From assembly GCF_003937945.1 (NCBI RefSeq), contig NZ_RSEC01000058.1:1240001-1304000 (forward strand): a stretch of 64,000 bases of DNA. Direction: 5' to 3'. Shown in pieces: positions 16,765-26,240 of this stretch. Under the pieces are notes generated by a model that did no database searches, was not told where the DNA came from, and saw nothing but the letters and a program-made list of their open reading frames with translations. Position 1 is the first letter of the stretch. Every line of letters begins with the position of its first letter. Source of the DNA: Amycolatopsis eburnea. GTDB lineage: Bacteria > Actinomycetota > Actinomycetes > Mycobacteriales > Pseudonocardiaceae. The position numbers and the translations under genes are program-made.

Positions 16765-17559
16765 ATGAACCCCGGGAACAGCGGCGACGCGATTCGGCTG
16801 ACGGCCGTTCGCAAGCTCTATGGGAAGCGCGACAACCAGGTGGTGGCGCTGGAGGAGGTGACGACGCGGTTCGGCCGCGGGACGTTCACGGCGATCATGG
16901 GGCCGTCGGGTTCCGGCAAGAGCACCCTGTTGCAGTGCGCGGCCGGGCTCGATCAGCCGACGTCCGGTTCGGTGCTGCTGGAGGAGCACGAGCTCAGCGA
17001 GCTGTCCGAGACCGAGCTGACCAAGCTGCGGCGGGACCGGATCGGGTTCGTCTTCCAGTCGTTCAACCTGCTGCCGGTCCTGACCGTGCGGCAGAACGTG
17101 ACGCTGCCGCTGCGGCTCGCCGGCCGCAAACCCGACCGGGACCGGGTCGCGCGGATCCTCGAGCAGGTCGGCCTCGCCCAGCGGAGCAACCACCGTCCGG
17201 CGGAGCTGTCCGGTGGGCAGCAGCAACGGGTCGCCATCGCCAGGGCGTTGATCAGCGACCCCGCCGTCATCTTCGCCGACGAGCCGACCGGCGCCCTGGA
17301 CACCAGGACCGCGCGGGACATTCTCGGCTTGCTGCGGCACTCGTCGCGGGCGGCCGGTCAGACGATCGTGATGGTGACCCACGACCCGGTCGCGGCGTCG
17401 TACGCCGATCGTGTCCTGTTCCTCGCCGACGGGCGGCTGGCCGGTGAGCTGCACTCGCCGACCGCCGAATCCGTGGCCGACCGGATGACCCGCTTGGGGG
17501 CCTTCGCCGACGAAGGCCCCCGCTCGCAGCCGGTGGCGAACCGGGGAGGGCAGCGCTGA
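16765..17559 (+). CDS. ABC transporter ATP-binding protein (MacB/LolD-type)
   Basis: The 264-residue ATPase has Walker A GPSGSGKST at residues 46-54, Q-loop FQSFNLLP, signature LSGGQQQR near 148, Walker B VIFADEPTG near 168 and the switch histidine in VMVTHDP. This is the MacB/LolD/FtsE-like class that pairs with FtsX-type permeases. The ATG follows CAGGAAGAAG. Its stop overlaps the permease start (TGATG). It energises export or lipid/peptide extrusion with the next gene. Confidence 0.96.
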   Translation: MNPGNSGDAIRLTAVRKLYGKRDNQVVALEEVTTRFGRGTFTAIMGPSGSGKSTLLQCAAGLDQPTSGSVLLEEHELSELSETELTKLRRDRIGFVFQSFNLLPVLTVRQNVTLPLRLAGRKPDRDRVARILEQVGLAQRSNHRPAELSGGQQQRVAIARALISDPAVIFADEPTGALDTRTARDILGLLRHSSRAAGQTIVMVTHDPVAASYADRVLFLADGRLAGELHSPTAESVADRMTRLGAFADEGPRSQPVANRGGQR

Positions 17560-19811
17560 TGCTGCAGCTCGCACTGCGCACCCTGCGGTACCGCGCCGGC
17601 CTGTTCGTGGCGGCCTTCCTCGCCGTGTTCTTCGCGGCGGCCATCATGATGGCCTGTGGCGGCCTGATCGAGACCGGCACCCGCACGGCTGTGCCGCCGC
17701 AGCGGCTGGCCTCGGCCGACGTGGTCGTCGCCGGTGACCAGGAGTACCACGACGCCGGCGGCGACTCCGACGAACCGCCGATCCTGCCCGAGCGGGTCCA
17801 CATCGACGCGGGGTTGGCGGACACGATCGCGGCGCTGCCCGGGGTGCGGGAGACCGAGAGCTTCGTCTTCGAGGGGGCCCCGCCGCCGGGAACGGTCGAC
17901 GCGATCGGTGTGCTGGCCGAGCCGGGCGTGGCCGTCAGCGAACTCCAGGAGCGAATCGACGCCAACCTGGCTGCCGGAACCGTCACCCTGGTCGGTGACG
18001 AGCGGGGACAGGCCGAACTGCGCGAGGCGAAGGCGAGCGGCGTCACCGTCATGGCACTGGCCGGCGTCTTCACCGCCTTCGCGATCCTGGTGTCCGTCTT
18101 CGGTGTGGCTTCCATGCTCGGCCTTTCGGTCGCCCAGCGCCGGCGGGATCTGGCGTTGCTGCGAGCCGTCGGGGCGACACCTCGTCACCTGCGTCGGCTG
18201 ATCTCCCGTGAGACGCTGCTGCTGGCTGTCGTCGCCACCGCACTGGCTTACTTCCCGGGGCGGTTCTTGGGCGAGTTCGTGTTCGACCGGCTGACCGAGC
18301 GCGGGATCGCCGCGGCCGGCCTGGCGTTCCGGCAGGGCTGGATCCCGACGGTGGCCGCCATGGCGATGGCGATCCTCGCGGCCCTGGCCGGTGCCGTGGG
18401 CGCCGGACGGCGGGCGTCGCGCGTCAAGCCGGCCCAGGCGCTCGCGGAGGTTTCGGCCGAGGGCGGGCCGATCGGCCGCGGACGCGTGCTGCCGGCGGTG
18501 ATCGCCCTGGCCGGTGGCATCGCCATGACCATCGTGACCATCGCCGTGGTGAGCGGACCACTCACGCCGGCCACCGCCGCGCCCGCGGTGATCCTGCTCG
18601 CCATCGGGTTCGCCGTGCTCGCACCCGTGCTGACGAAGGTCACGACCTTCGCCGTGCAGTGGCCCGTGCGCGCGCTGGGTGGCGTGACCGGCCAGCTCGC
18701 CGTGCTCAACGCGCGTGGCCACGGCGGCCGGACCGCGGCCGTGCTCGGGCCGGTGATCCTGCTGACCGCGGTCTCGACCGGCATGCTGTACGTGCAGACG
18801 ACCAACGACGAGGCCGATCGGCGGGCCTTCGCCGGCAACCTGGTCGCCGACGCCGTGGTGTCCACTCAGGACCGTTTCGACCCGGACCTGGTGCACCGGA
18901 TCAACGACCTGCCGAACGTCGCGGGAGCCTCGGAGTACGTCGACAGCGTCGGCTTCATCGAGCAGCCGGCGGACAGCTCGCCGTCGAACGAGGGCTGGAC
19001 CCTCCAGGGCGTCACCGCCGAGGGCGCCGACGCCACCACCCCGGTGCAGGTCACGACGGGCCGCCTCGCCGACCTGCACGGCGACACGATCGCGATCGGG
19101 GACGAGCACGCCAAGACGCTGGGCGTCGACGTCGGCAGCACGATCACGCTGCGGATGGGCGACAACACCACCCTCGACGTGCGGGTGGCGGCCCTGTTCA
19201 CCGCCCCGGACGGCTACGACAGCCTCTTGCTCCCCGCCGACACCCTGGCCGCGCACACCACCGAGGCACACGCGACGCGAATCTTGGTCAAAGCCGGCGA
19301 GGGCACCGACCCCGGACGGTTGACGGCGGACCTGACCGAGGTGACCTCCGCCGAGGACGGTCTGACGGTGACCGGCCGCGACGTCCTGCTCCAGGAGTTC
19401 AACGAGCAGAAGACGACCGCCAACTTCGCGATCTACCTCATGGTGGTCATGATCGCGGGGTACGCGGCGATCACGGTGGTCAACACGCTGGTGTCGAGCA
19501 TGACGGCGCGGCGGCGGGAGTTCGGGCTGCAGCGGCTCGCGGGCTCGACTCGGGGCCAGGTCCTGCGGATGGCCGCCGTGGAGGCGGCGATCCTGGCCTT
19601 CGGCGGCATCGCGCTGGGCACCGCCGCCGTGCTCGGGATCCTGGTACCGGTCAGCCTCAAGCGCCTCGGGTCGGTGCTGCCCGCCGGGTCCCCGTGGATC
19701 TACGCGTCGACGGCCGCGCTGACCGTTCTGCTGACGCTTGCGGCCACGCTCTTGCCCGCCTGGCGGGCGACCCGCGGCCGACCGGCCGAGGCGGCGCTCG
19801 CCGTCGAGTGA
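17559..19811 (+). CDS. ABC transporter permease, FtsX-type with two FtsX domains
   Basis: A 750-residue permease with the duplicated plan of large actinobacterial FtsX permeases: an N-terminal membrane segment (residues about 10-30), an extracytoplasmic region, three membrane segments with the FtsX motif LALLRAVGATPRHLRRL near 205, a central pair of segments, a second extracytoplasmic region, and a last block with FGLQRLAGSTRGQVLRM. It pairs with the ATPase whose stop it overlaps by one base. Members export drugs, peptides or lipids. It shares an operon with an MFS carrier and a flavin monooxygenase, suggesting detoxification. Confidence 0.95.
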   Translation: MLQLALRTLRYRAGLFVAAFLAVFFAAAIMMACGGLIETGTRTAVPPQRLASADVVVAGDQEYHDAGGDSDEPPILPERVHIDAGLADTIAALPGVRETESFVFEGAPPPGTVDAIGVLAEPGVAVSELQERIDANLAAGTVTLVGDERGQAELREAKASGVTVMALAGVFTAFAILVSVFGVASMLGLSVAQRRRDLALLRAVGATPRHLRRLISRETLLLAVVATALAYFPGRFLGEFVFDRLTERGIAAAGLAFRQGWIPTVAAMAMAILAALAGAVGAGRRASRVKPAQALAEVSAEGGPIGRGRVLPAVIALAGGIAMTIVTIAVVSGPLTPATAAPAVILLAIGFAVLAPVLTKVTTFAVQWPVRALGGVTGQLAVLNARGHGGRTAAVLGPVILLTAVSTGMLYVQTTNDEADRRAFAGNLVADAVVSTQDRFDPDLVHRINDLPNVAGASEYVDSVGFIEQPADSSPSNEGWTLQGVTAEGADATTPVQVTTGRLADLHGDTIAIGDEHAKTLGVDVGSTITLRMGDNTTLDVRVAALFTAPDGYDSLLLPADTLAAHTTEAHATRILVKAGEGTDPGRLTADLTEVTSAEDGLTVTGRDVLLQEFNEQKTTANFAIYLMVVMIAGYAAITVVNTLVSSMTARRREFGLQRLAGSTRGQVLRMAAVEAAILAFGGIALGTAAVLGILVPVSLKRLGSVLPAGSPWIYASTAALTVLLTLAATLLPAWRATRGRPAEAALAVE

Positions 19812-19856
19812 CCCGGCCGATTCCGCACGCACTTTCCTGCCACAGAAAGGATTTCC

Positions 19857-21254
19857 ATGACTGCAACCCTGGCTCCTCCCGTGCGGGCGGGGAAGGCCGC
19901 GGTCGGGGCTCTCGGCCTGCTGGCCCTCGCCAGCGGTGCCCTGGAGTCGGTCGTGCAGCCGACACTCCCGCTCCTGCAACGCGAACTGGACATGGGGCCC
20001 ACCGAAGGGGCACTGCTCGGCATCCTGCTCCCGATCACCGGCGCGCTCGTGACGCCGTTGGCGGGCCGGTTCGGCGACCGCTACGGCGGAAAACGAGTCC
20101 TGGTCCGGCTGATGATCGTGGTGTGCGTCGGCGGCATGGTGTCCGCGCTGGCGCCGGGCCTGCCCGTGCTGCTGGCCGGCCAGGTACTGCAGGGCGCGAT
20201 GGTGGGCGCGCTGCCCCTGTCGTTCATCGTCGTGCGCAAGCACTTGTCCGCGGGACAGTCGAAGGTGGCCATCGGGGTGGTCAGCGGACTGTTCGTGGGC
20301 GGCGGGATGCTGGGCACGCTGCTGGCCGGGCCCGTGGCGGAACAGCTGTCCCGGCACTGGATGTTCGCGCTCCCGACGATCGCCGTCGTCGTGGCCACCC
20401 TGCTCGTGAACGGGCTGGTGCCGGCGGATTCGGCGGACCGATCCGACGACGCCGGGGTCGACTGGCCGGGGCTGGTCCTGCTGAGCGGGGTGGTGATCAC
20501 GCTCATGCTCGTGCTCAACCTCGCCCCCGACCTCGCTTCGCAGCCGCTTCTGCTGTGCGGTCTCGTCGTGCTCCTGGCCGCGCTCGTGGCCGGCTGGATC
20601 GCCGTCGAACGTCGTGCGGCCTCGCCGATGATCGATCTGCGCCTGCTGGCCCGGCCCATGGTGTGGAAGTCGAGCGTGCTGACGTTCACGATCTGCGTCG
20701 GCACCTCGATGGCGATCTTCCTCGTCACCCAGCTGTGGAGCGCGTCCGGTGCCGGGTACGGCTTTGGGGCCGGCGCCACCGAGATCGGCCTCTTCCTGGT
20801 GCCCAGCACCGTGGTCGCGACGTTGGCCGGGCCGTTGGGCGGGACCTGGGAGCGGCGTTCCGGCTCCCGTTCCGTGGCCACCGCCGGGGTGGTCATCATG
20901 GCCGTCGCCCTGATCGCCATGGCGGTCGCGCACTCCGAGGCGTGGTACCTCGTCGTCGGCAAGGCACTGGTCGCACTGGCCAACGGCCTGGTCGTCACCG
21001 CGATGACGACCGGCGTCGCCACCTCCGTCGCGGCGACCGAGACCGGCGTGGCCACCAGCCTGATCCTCGTGACCCGCGTGCTCGGCATGGCCTCGGGCGG
21101 GATGCTCGGTGGCGTGCTGCTCGCCGCCGGAACCCCGGCCGGGTCGGACGTCGCGGCCGAATCGGCCTACACCATCGGATTCGTCATCGCCGGCGTCGTC
21201 ACGGCGCTGGCCCTGTTCGTCACCCGCACCATGTACAAGGGAGTCAAGGCATGA
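19857..21254 (+). CDS. MFS transporter (drug-efflux-like)
   Basis: The 465-residue carrier starts at ATG behind AAAGGATTTCC, 45 bases after the permease. About 14 hydrophobic segments are visible. The loop GRFGDRYGGKRVLVR matches the MFS motif between segments 2 and 3, and the motif-C-like glycine-rich stretch is SGLFVGGGMLGTLLAGPVAEQ. This fits the DHA2 drug:proton antiporter type. Its stop overlaps the flavin monooxygenase start (ATGA), so exporter and oxidase are coupled. Confidence 0.93.
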   Translation: MTATLAPPVRAGKAAVGALGLLALASGALESVVQPTLPLLQRELDMGPTEGALLGILLPITGALVTPLAGRFGDRYGGKRVLVRLMIVVCVGGMVSALAPGLPVLLAGQVLQGAMVGALPLSFIVVRKHLSAGQSKVAIGVVSGLFVGGGMLGTLLAGPVAEQLSRHWMFALPTIAVVVATLLVNGLVPADSADRSDDAGVDWPGLVLLSGVVITLMLVLNLAPDLASQPLLLCGLVVLLAALVAGWIAVERRAASPMIDLRLLARPMVWKSSVLTFTICVGTSMAIFLVTQLWSASGAGYGFGAGATEIGLFLVPSTVVATLAGPLGGTWERRSGSRSVATAGVVIMAVALIAMAVAHSEAWYLVVGKALVALANGLVVTAMTTGVATSVAATETGVATSLILVTRVLGMASGGMLGGVLLAAGTPAGSDVAAESAYTIGFVIAGVVTALALFVTRTMYKGVKA

Positions 21255-22456
21255 CCAGCACCACGCGCCAGAGCCGGGTCCTGATCTCCGGGGCCAGCAT
21301 CGCCGGTCCCACGCTCGCGTATTGGCTGACCCGCCACGGATACGCGGTCACGGTGGTGGAGCGGGCGGCCGCGGTTCGCAGCGGTGGCTATCCCATCGAC
21401 GTCCGCGGCACCGCGCTGGAGGTCGTCCGGCGGATGGGGATCCTGCCCCGACTGCGGGACGCGCACCTCGACCTGAAACGGCTGACCTTTCTCGACGGGA
21501 ACGGCGGCGAGGTGGCCTCGCTTCACCCGCACGCGGTCACCGGCGGTGTCGAGGGACGGGACCTGGAAGTGCGGCGCGGGGATCTGACCGACGCGCTCTA
21601 CTCGGCGGTCCGCGACGACGTGGAGTTCCGCTTCGACGACTCCATCGACACCCTGGTCCAGTCCGGCGACGGGGTCGACGTCACCTTCCGCGGCGGCGGC
21701 CACCAGACGTACGACCTGGTGCTCGGCGCGGACGGCGCGCACTCACGCACGAGGGAGCTCGTGTTCGGCTCCGAAGCGCGGTTCCACCGGTACCTCGGCT
21801 ACTGCTTCGCCGTGTTCCCCATGCGCAACACCTTCGGGCTCTCCCACGAGACCGTCATGTGGAACACGCCGGGCCGGGCCGCGGCGCTCTACGCCGTGGG
21901 GGAGGACGACGACGTGCACGCCTTCCTGACCTTCGCGCAGCCGGAACCACCGTTCGACGCGTTCGCGAACCGGGCGGCCCAGCGGGAACTCGTCGCCTCG
22001 GTCTTCGCCGACGCGGGATGGGAGGTCCCCGCGATGCTGGCCGCCATGCGCGAGGCGGACGACGTGTTCTTCGACGGGGTCAGCCAGATCCGCATGCCCC
22101 ACTGGCACAGCGGCAGGGTCGCGCTGGCGGGTGACGCCGCGTACGCGCCCTCTTTCCTTACCGGACAGGGGTCCAGCCTGGCGCTTGTCGGCGCGTACAT
22201 GCTCGCCGGTTCCTTGGCGGGCCGGGACCACACCGCCGGGTTCGCCGCCTACGAAGCCGGCACGCGTGAGTTCGTGGCGGTGAACCAGGGGCTGGTCGGC
22301 GAGGGTGGCGCCACGCTGTTCCCGACCACGGCTGAGGCTTTGGCGCAGCGCAACGACCGGCTGCGCAGGCTCGTCGCCATGCCCGCCGCTGAGCCGCGAT
22401 CGGCCCATTCGGCCCTTACGCTGCCCGACTTCACGGCCGGCAGGCCGGCTCAGTAG
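21251..22456 (+). CDS. FAD-dependent monooxygenase (TetX/PHBH-like)
   Basis: A 401-residue class A flavin monooxygenase: GASIAGPTLAYWL at residues 14-26 (dinucleotide fold), VLGADGAHSRTR in the middle and the FAD-ribityl motif ALAGDAAYAPSFLTGQG near 290. It resembles the TetX/aromatic hydroxylase group that hydroxylates planar antibiotics or phenolics. In an operon with ABC and MFS exporters it is likely part of a resistance or detoxification set (inference). The last third of its final 50 codons is duplicated immediately downstream at 22462-22575. Confidence 0.93.
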   Translation: MTSTTRQSRVLISGASIAGPTLAYWLTRHGYAVTVVERAAAVRSGGYPIDVRGTALEVVRRMGILPRLRDAHLDLKRLTFLDGNGGEVASLHPHAVTGGVEGRDLEVRRGDLTDALYSAVRDDVEFRFDDSIDTLVQSGDGVDVTFRGGGHQTYDLVLGADGAHSRTRELVFGSEARFHRYLGYCFAVFPMRNTFGLSHETVMWNTPGRAAALYAVGEDDDVHAFLTFAQPEPPFDAFANRAAQRELVASVFADAGWEVPAMLAAMREADDVFFDGVSQIRMPHWHSGRVALAGDAAYAPSFLTGQGSSLALVGAYMLAGSLAGRDHTAGFAAYEAGTREFVAVNQGLVGEGGATLFPTTAEALAQRNDRLRRLVAMPAAEPRSAHSALTLPDFTAGRPAQ

Positions 22457-22584
22457 GCCGCGAGGGTGGCGCCACGCTGTTCCCGGCGACGCGCAGGCTT
22501 TGACCCGGCGCAACGACCGGCTGCGCAGGCTCGTCGCCATGCCCGCCGCCGAGCCGCGGCCAGCTCAGTAGGCCGCGAGGGCGG
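22301..22584 (+). repeat. Tandem partial duplication of the monooxygenase gene tail
   Basis: Bases 22301-22398, inside the monooxygenase 3-prime end, recur at 22462-22558 with few changes, including the stretch encoding NDRLRRLVAMPAAEP. The end of the first unit (GGCTCAGTAGGCCGCGAGGG, 22447-22466) recurs near 22561-22580, where it also forms the last codons and stop of the convergent Lrp gene. The copy has a 1-base deletion giving an early TGA, and it lacks about 45 bases present in the gene. Short repeats of the type CGAGGGYGG stand at each junction, which suggests slippage. Confidence 0.85.
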
Positions 22585-23587
22585 TCGGCGGGATCACCGT
22601 TCCGGTCGCCCGGCCGGCGCCGTCCAGCAGCCAGCCCATGCGTTTCGGCGTGCGGAGGTTGATCGCGTTGTCGCGGATCCGCAGCCACGGCAGGTGCTCG
22701 CCCAGCTTCCGCTCGATGCGGAGCATGTCGTGCGGTGATCGCGTCCAGAAGGTCATGGCGAGGTTGGCGTCGCCGGTGGTCGAAACGCACATCCGCAACT
22801 CCGGAAAGGTGGCGAGCGCTGCCACGGTCCGGCGGTGGTCGGCGGGCTCGACGTGCGCCGTCCAGGTGCTGCTCACCGTCCAGCTCGAGACTTCCGAGGC
22901 GAGTTCGCAGCGGAACGACAGCAGGTCCGAGGCGAGCAGCCGGCCGAGCTGCCTGCGCACGGTGGCGGGGTTGCGGTCCGTCGCGCGAGCCAGGTCCGCC
23001 GCGGTGCTGCGGCCGTCGACGGCGAGCGCCTCGATCAGCGGCCACGCGTCCCGTGGCGGTGCGGCCGGGACGCGAGCCGGTTCGCGGGCCGCCGCCTGGA
23101 ACGCGGATTCCTCCACCGGGCTGAGCGCGTCGAGGCGCCAATGGCTGCCGTGCCGGTGCACCGCCGTTGCGACGAAAGTCCGCTGGCGGGCCACTCCGGG
23201 AAGCGTCTCGAGATCGTCGAGCACGTACCGGGTGAGCGCGGCGAGGTCCTCGGTGATGACGGTCAGGAGGAGGTCCCGTCCGCGCGTCGACTCTTCGACG
23301 GTGACGGCACGCGGGTCCGCGCAAGCGGCGTCGACGACGGCCCGCCGGGCGCCGGGCAGGCAGTCCACCTCGACCAGGGCGAGCGTGACCCGCCGGTAGC
23401 TGCCGCCCGGGTGGGCGGTGATCCACGCGAGTCCGCGCTCCCGCAGCCGGGCCCACCTGGCCGCTTCGCCGGCCGCGGTCGTGCCCAGGATGCCTGCGGC
23501 CTCGGCCCACGGGATCCGCGGCGCGACCTGGAGACCGTGGAGCAGCCGCAGCTCCTTCTCGTCGAGCGCCGGATGCACGGAAACCAT
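22565..23587 (-). CDS. Lrp/AsnC-family regulator with doubled HTH/ligand domains
   Basis: This protein (about 340 residues from ATG 23587; ATG 23617 is possible) has two Lrp-like halves. The first helix-turn-helix is around LRLLHGLQVAPRIPWAEAAG with an AsnC-type sensor after RRVTLALVEVDCLPG; the second is PLIEALAVDGRSTAADLAR with RNPATVRRQLGRLLASDLL, followed by a second sensor (AALATFPELRMCVSTTGDAN). This double form is common in actinobacteria. AGAGAGA precedes the chosen start. It is divergent from the M20/MHS/cyclase/MBL operon and is probably its regulator. Confidence 0.9.
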   Translation of the reverse strand: MVSVHPALDEKELRLLHGLQVAPRIPWAEAAGILGTTAAGEAARWARLRERGLAWITAHPGGSYRRVTLALVEVDCLPGARRAVVDAACADPRAVTVEESTRGRDLLLTVITEDLAALTRYVLDDLETLPGVARQRTFVATAVHRHGSHWRLDALSPVEESAFQAAAREPARVPAAPPRDAWPLIEALAVDGRSTAADLARATDRNPATVRRQLGRLLASDLLSFRCELASEVSSWTVSSTWTAHVEPADHRRTVAALATFPELRMCVSTTGDANLAMTFWTRSPHDMLRIERKLGEHLPWLRIRDNAINLRTPKRMGWLLDGAGRATGTVIPPTALAAY

Positions 23588-23682
23588 CGAATCTGTCTCT
23601 CTGTTGCACGAATCCATCGGAATCGAGTGATCATATCCCGGCAGATCGCATACTCGCTCCTCTCGGACGCACGGAGGACGAA

Positions 23683-24909
23683 ATGACCCTGCTCGACGAC
23701 GCGCACGCCATGCGTGCCGAAGTCGTCCGGCTTCGGCGGTTGCTGCACTCCCAGCCGGAGCTCGGTCTGCGGCTGCCGCGCACGCAGGACGCGGTGCTGG
23801 ACGCCCTCGACGGCCTGCCGCTGGAGATCTCGACGGGCCGGGCGACCACGTCCGTCACGGCGGTGCTGCGCGCGAGCGGTGCCCGGTCCGGCCGGCCGCC
23901 GGTCCTGCTGCGCGGGGACATGGACGCGGTGCCGGTCCAGGAGGAGACCGGGCTGGCGTTCGCCTCCACCGTGCCGGGTGCGGCCCACGCGTGCGGGCAC
24001 GACCTGCACACCGCCATGCTGGTGGGCGCGGCCCGCCTGCTGGCCACCCGCCGGGCGGAGCTGGCGAACGACGTCGTCCTGATGTTCCAGCCGGGGGAGG
24101 AGGGCTGGGAAGGCGCCAGGGCGATGCTCGAGGAGGGGGTGCTCGACGCCGCGGGGGAGCGCGTCGGCGCCGCTTACGCCCTGCACGTCTTCTCGACGCT
24201 GCCCCAGGGTTTCCACCTCCGGCCGGGTGTGGTGCTGGCCTCGTCCTCGAGTCTCGACGTCACCGTGTCGGGCCGCGGCGGTCATGCCGCCACCCCGCAC
24301 CTGGCCCGGGATCCGGTGCCGGTCACCGCCGAGATGATCACGGCGTTGCAGGCACTGGTGACCCGCCGGGTGGACGTGTTCGACCCGGTCGTCCTCACCG
24401 TCGGTGTCGTCGAGGCGGGGACGCGGCGCAATGTCATCCCGCCGACGGCCCGGTTCGAGGCGACGGTGCGCACGTTCTCCGACGCGGCCGCGGTCCGCGT
24501 CGGCGCCGAAGCCCGGCGGCTGGTCGAGGGCATCGCCGCGGCGCACGGGCTCGAGGTCGACGTCCGGTTCGACCGTGAGCGCCCGGCCACGGTCAACGAT
24601 CCCGGCGAGGCCGCGTTCGCCGGGCAGACGATCTCCGAGGTCTTCGGGGAGAGCAGGCTGAGCCGGCTGGAGCACCCGTTCACCGGGTCGGAGGACTTCT
24701 CGCGGGTCTTGGGCGAGGTGCCCGGTGCGTTCATCGCACTGGGCGCGTTGCCCCGTGGCGCCGATCCGGACACGGCGCCGTTCAACCACAGCGGACGGGC
24801 GATCTTCGACGAAGCGGTGCTTCCCCTCGGCGCGGCCCTCCTCGCGGAGCTTGCGTTGCGCCGTCCCCGATCCGCCGCGCCCACCGAGATCCCGGAGCGT
24901 TCACGATGA
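23683..24909 (+). CDS. M20-family amidohydrolase (hippurate-hydrolase-like)
   Basis: A 408-residue metallo-amidohydrolase. Metal ligands and catalytic residues are visible in RGDMDAVPVQEETGLAF, HACGHDLHTAMLVGAARLL and QPGEEGWEGARAMLEEG; the dimerisation domain follows ASSSSLDVTVSGRGGHAA, and the last ligand is in HPFTGSEDFS. Relatives cleave N-acyl amino acids or hippurate. The ATG follows GGAGGACGAA. Its stop overlaps the MHS carrier start by 4 bases. It is likely the first hydrolytic step for a substrate brought in by that carrier (inference). Confidence 0.93.
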   Translation: MTLLDDAHAMRAEVVRLRRLLHSQPELGLRLPRTQDAVLDALDGLPLEISTGRATTSVTAVLRASGARSGRPPVLLRGDMDAVPVQEETGLAFASTVPGAAHACGHDLHTAMLVGAARLLATRRAELANDVVLMFQPGEEGWEGARAMLEEGVLDAAGERVGAAYALHVFSTLPQGFHLRPGVVLASSSSLDVTVSGRGGHAATPHLARDPVPVTAEMITALQALVTRRVDVFDPVVLTVGVVEAGTRRNVIPPTARFEATVRTFSDAAAVRVGAEARRLVEGIAAAHGLEVDVRFDRERPATVNDPGEAAFAGQTISEVFGESRLSRLEHPFTGSEDFSRVLGEVPGAFIALGALPRGADPDTAPFNHSGRAIFDEAVLPLGAALLAELALRRPRSAAPTEIPERSR

Positions 24910-26240
24910 CGACGAGTTCACCGGCCGGTACCGGCCGCACCATGCTCGGCATCTGCCTCGGCCACGCGCTCGAGTGGTACGACTGGGGCATCTACACGAT
25001 CTTCGTCCCGTTCTTCGCCGGTCAGTTCTTCCCCGGTGGCGCGCCGGGGTCGGCGGTCCTTTCCGGACTCGCGGTCTTCGCGGTGGGCTTCGTGGCCCGG
25101 CCGCTCGGCGGCCTGCTCGTGGGCCGGCTGTCCGACCGGGTCGGCCGCCGCCCGATGATGAGCCTCACCGTCGGCGGCATGGCGGTCGCCAGCCTGCTCA
25201 TCGGTGTCGCGCCGACCTACGCCACCGCCGGCGTGGGTGCTTCGGTGATCCTGCTGGCCTGCCGGGTGATCCAGGGACTCGCCACGGGCGGAGAACTCCC
25301 GTCGGCCCAGACGTACCTGGCGGAAGAAGCGCCCGCCCGTCGCCGGGGCCTCTGGTCGAGCCTCATCTACATCGCGAGCGTAGGGGGCAATGCGGTCGGC
25401 GTACTGCTCGGGCTGGTGCTGTCGGTGACGTTGACGCACGAGGAAATGCTCGGCTACGGCTGGCGGATCCCGTTCGTCGCCGGCGGGGTGCTGGGGGTGG
25501 TGGCGTTGTGGGTCCGGCGATCGCTCGCCGAGTCCGAAGTGTTCGTCAAGGAGCGGGAAAGGGCGCCGAAGCAACCGTTCTGGCCCGACCTGCTCCGCCA
25601 CCGCCGCGCGGCCCTGCAGGTGATCGGCATGTCGGTCGGACCGACCGTCGTCTACTACGCATGGGTCATCGCGGCACCCGCTTACGCCATCACGGCACGG
25701 CACCTCGACTCGAGTTCCGCCCTGCTGACGGGGGTGCTGTCCAGCCTCGTGCTCATCGCGGTGCTGCCGTTCTGGGGTGCGCTTTCGGACCGGATCGGGC
25801 GGCGGCCCGTGATGCTGATCAGCCACCTGGGCACCGCCGCGACGTTGTTCCCGCTCCAGGCGCTCGATCTCGGGGACGCCGTCCAGCTGGGGATCGCGAT
25901 GTCGATCGCGATGGTCTTCATCGGAGCCGGGGTTTCGATCCTGCCGGCGGCCTACGCGGAGCTGTTCCCGACGCGCATCCGCACAGCCGGGCTGGCCGTG
26001 CCGTATTCGGTGGCGGTGGCCGCCTTCGGGGGCACAGCGCCCTACCTGCAGACGTGGGTCGGCGAGACGTTCGGGCCGGCGTTCTTCACCGGTTACGTCG
26101 TCCTGCTCCTGCTGGTGTCGGCGGCGACCGTGCTGACGCTCCGCGAAGGACGCGGGGCCGACCTGGCCACCCTTCACCAGGCGGCTCCCGAGAGCATGAG
26201 GAAGGCTGAAGATCATGACACCGCTCGAAATGCTGGCTGA
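24906..26240 (+). CDS. MFS transporter, metabolite:H+ symporter (MHS/ShiA-like) family
   Basis: The 444-residue symporter has the MHS opening LGHALEWYDWGIYTIF, the loop GRLSDRVGRRPMMSL between segments 2 and 3, the segment 4-5 signature VIQGLATGGELPSAQTYL, and the second-half loop GALSDRIGRRPVMLI. Twelve membrane segments are visible. This family imports carboxylates such as shikimate, dicarboxylates or aromatic acids. Overlaps at both ends (4 bases with M20, 26 bases with the cyclase gene) show that it is part of one operon. Confidence 0.94.
   Translation: MTTSSPAGTGRTMLGICLGHALEWYDWGIYTIFVPFFAGQFFPGGAPGSAVLSGLAVFAVGFVARPLGGLLVGRLSDRVGRRPMMSLTVGGMAVASLLIGVAPTYATAGVGASVILLACRVIQGLATGGELPSAQTYLAEEAPARRRGLWSSLIYIASVGGNAVGVLLGLVLSVTLTHEEMLGYGWRIPFVAGGVLGVVALWVRRSLAESEVFVKERERAPKQPFWPDLLRHRRAALQVIGMSVGPTVVYYAWVIAAPAYAITARHLDSSSALLTGVLSSLVLIAVLPFWGALSDRIGRRPVMLISHLGTAATLFPLQALDLGDAVQLGIAMSIAMVFIGAGVSILPAAYAELFPTRIRTAGLAVPYSVAVAAFGGTAPYLQTWVGETFGPAFFTGYVVLLLLVSAATVLTLREGRGADLATLHQAAPESMRKAEDHDTARNAG

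Noticed and set aside
17358..20933. A 1191-codon open frame on the minus strand across the ABC/MFS genes
   Set aside because: It is antisense to three clearly identified genes, is rich in His, Arg, Gly and Asp in the way of GC-rich shadow frames and shows no domain.
16765..22456. The exporter/monooxygenase operon considered as part of an antibiotic biosynthetic cluster
   Set aside because: No synthase, carrier protein or other scaffold-forming gene lies in the window; the P450 and flavin enzymes are scattered among catabolic genes.
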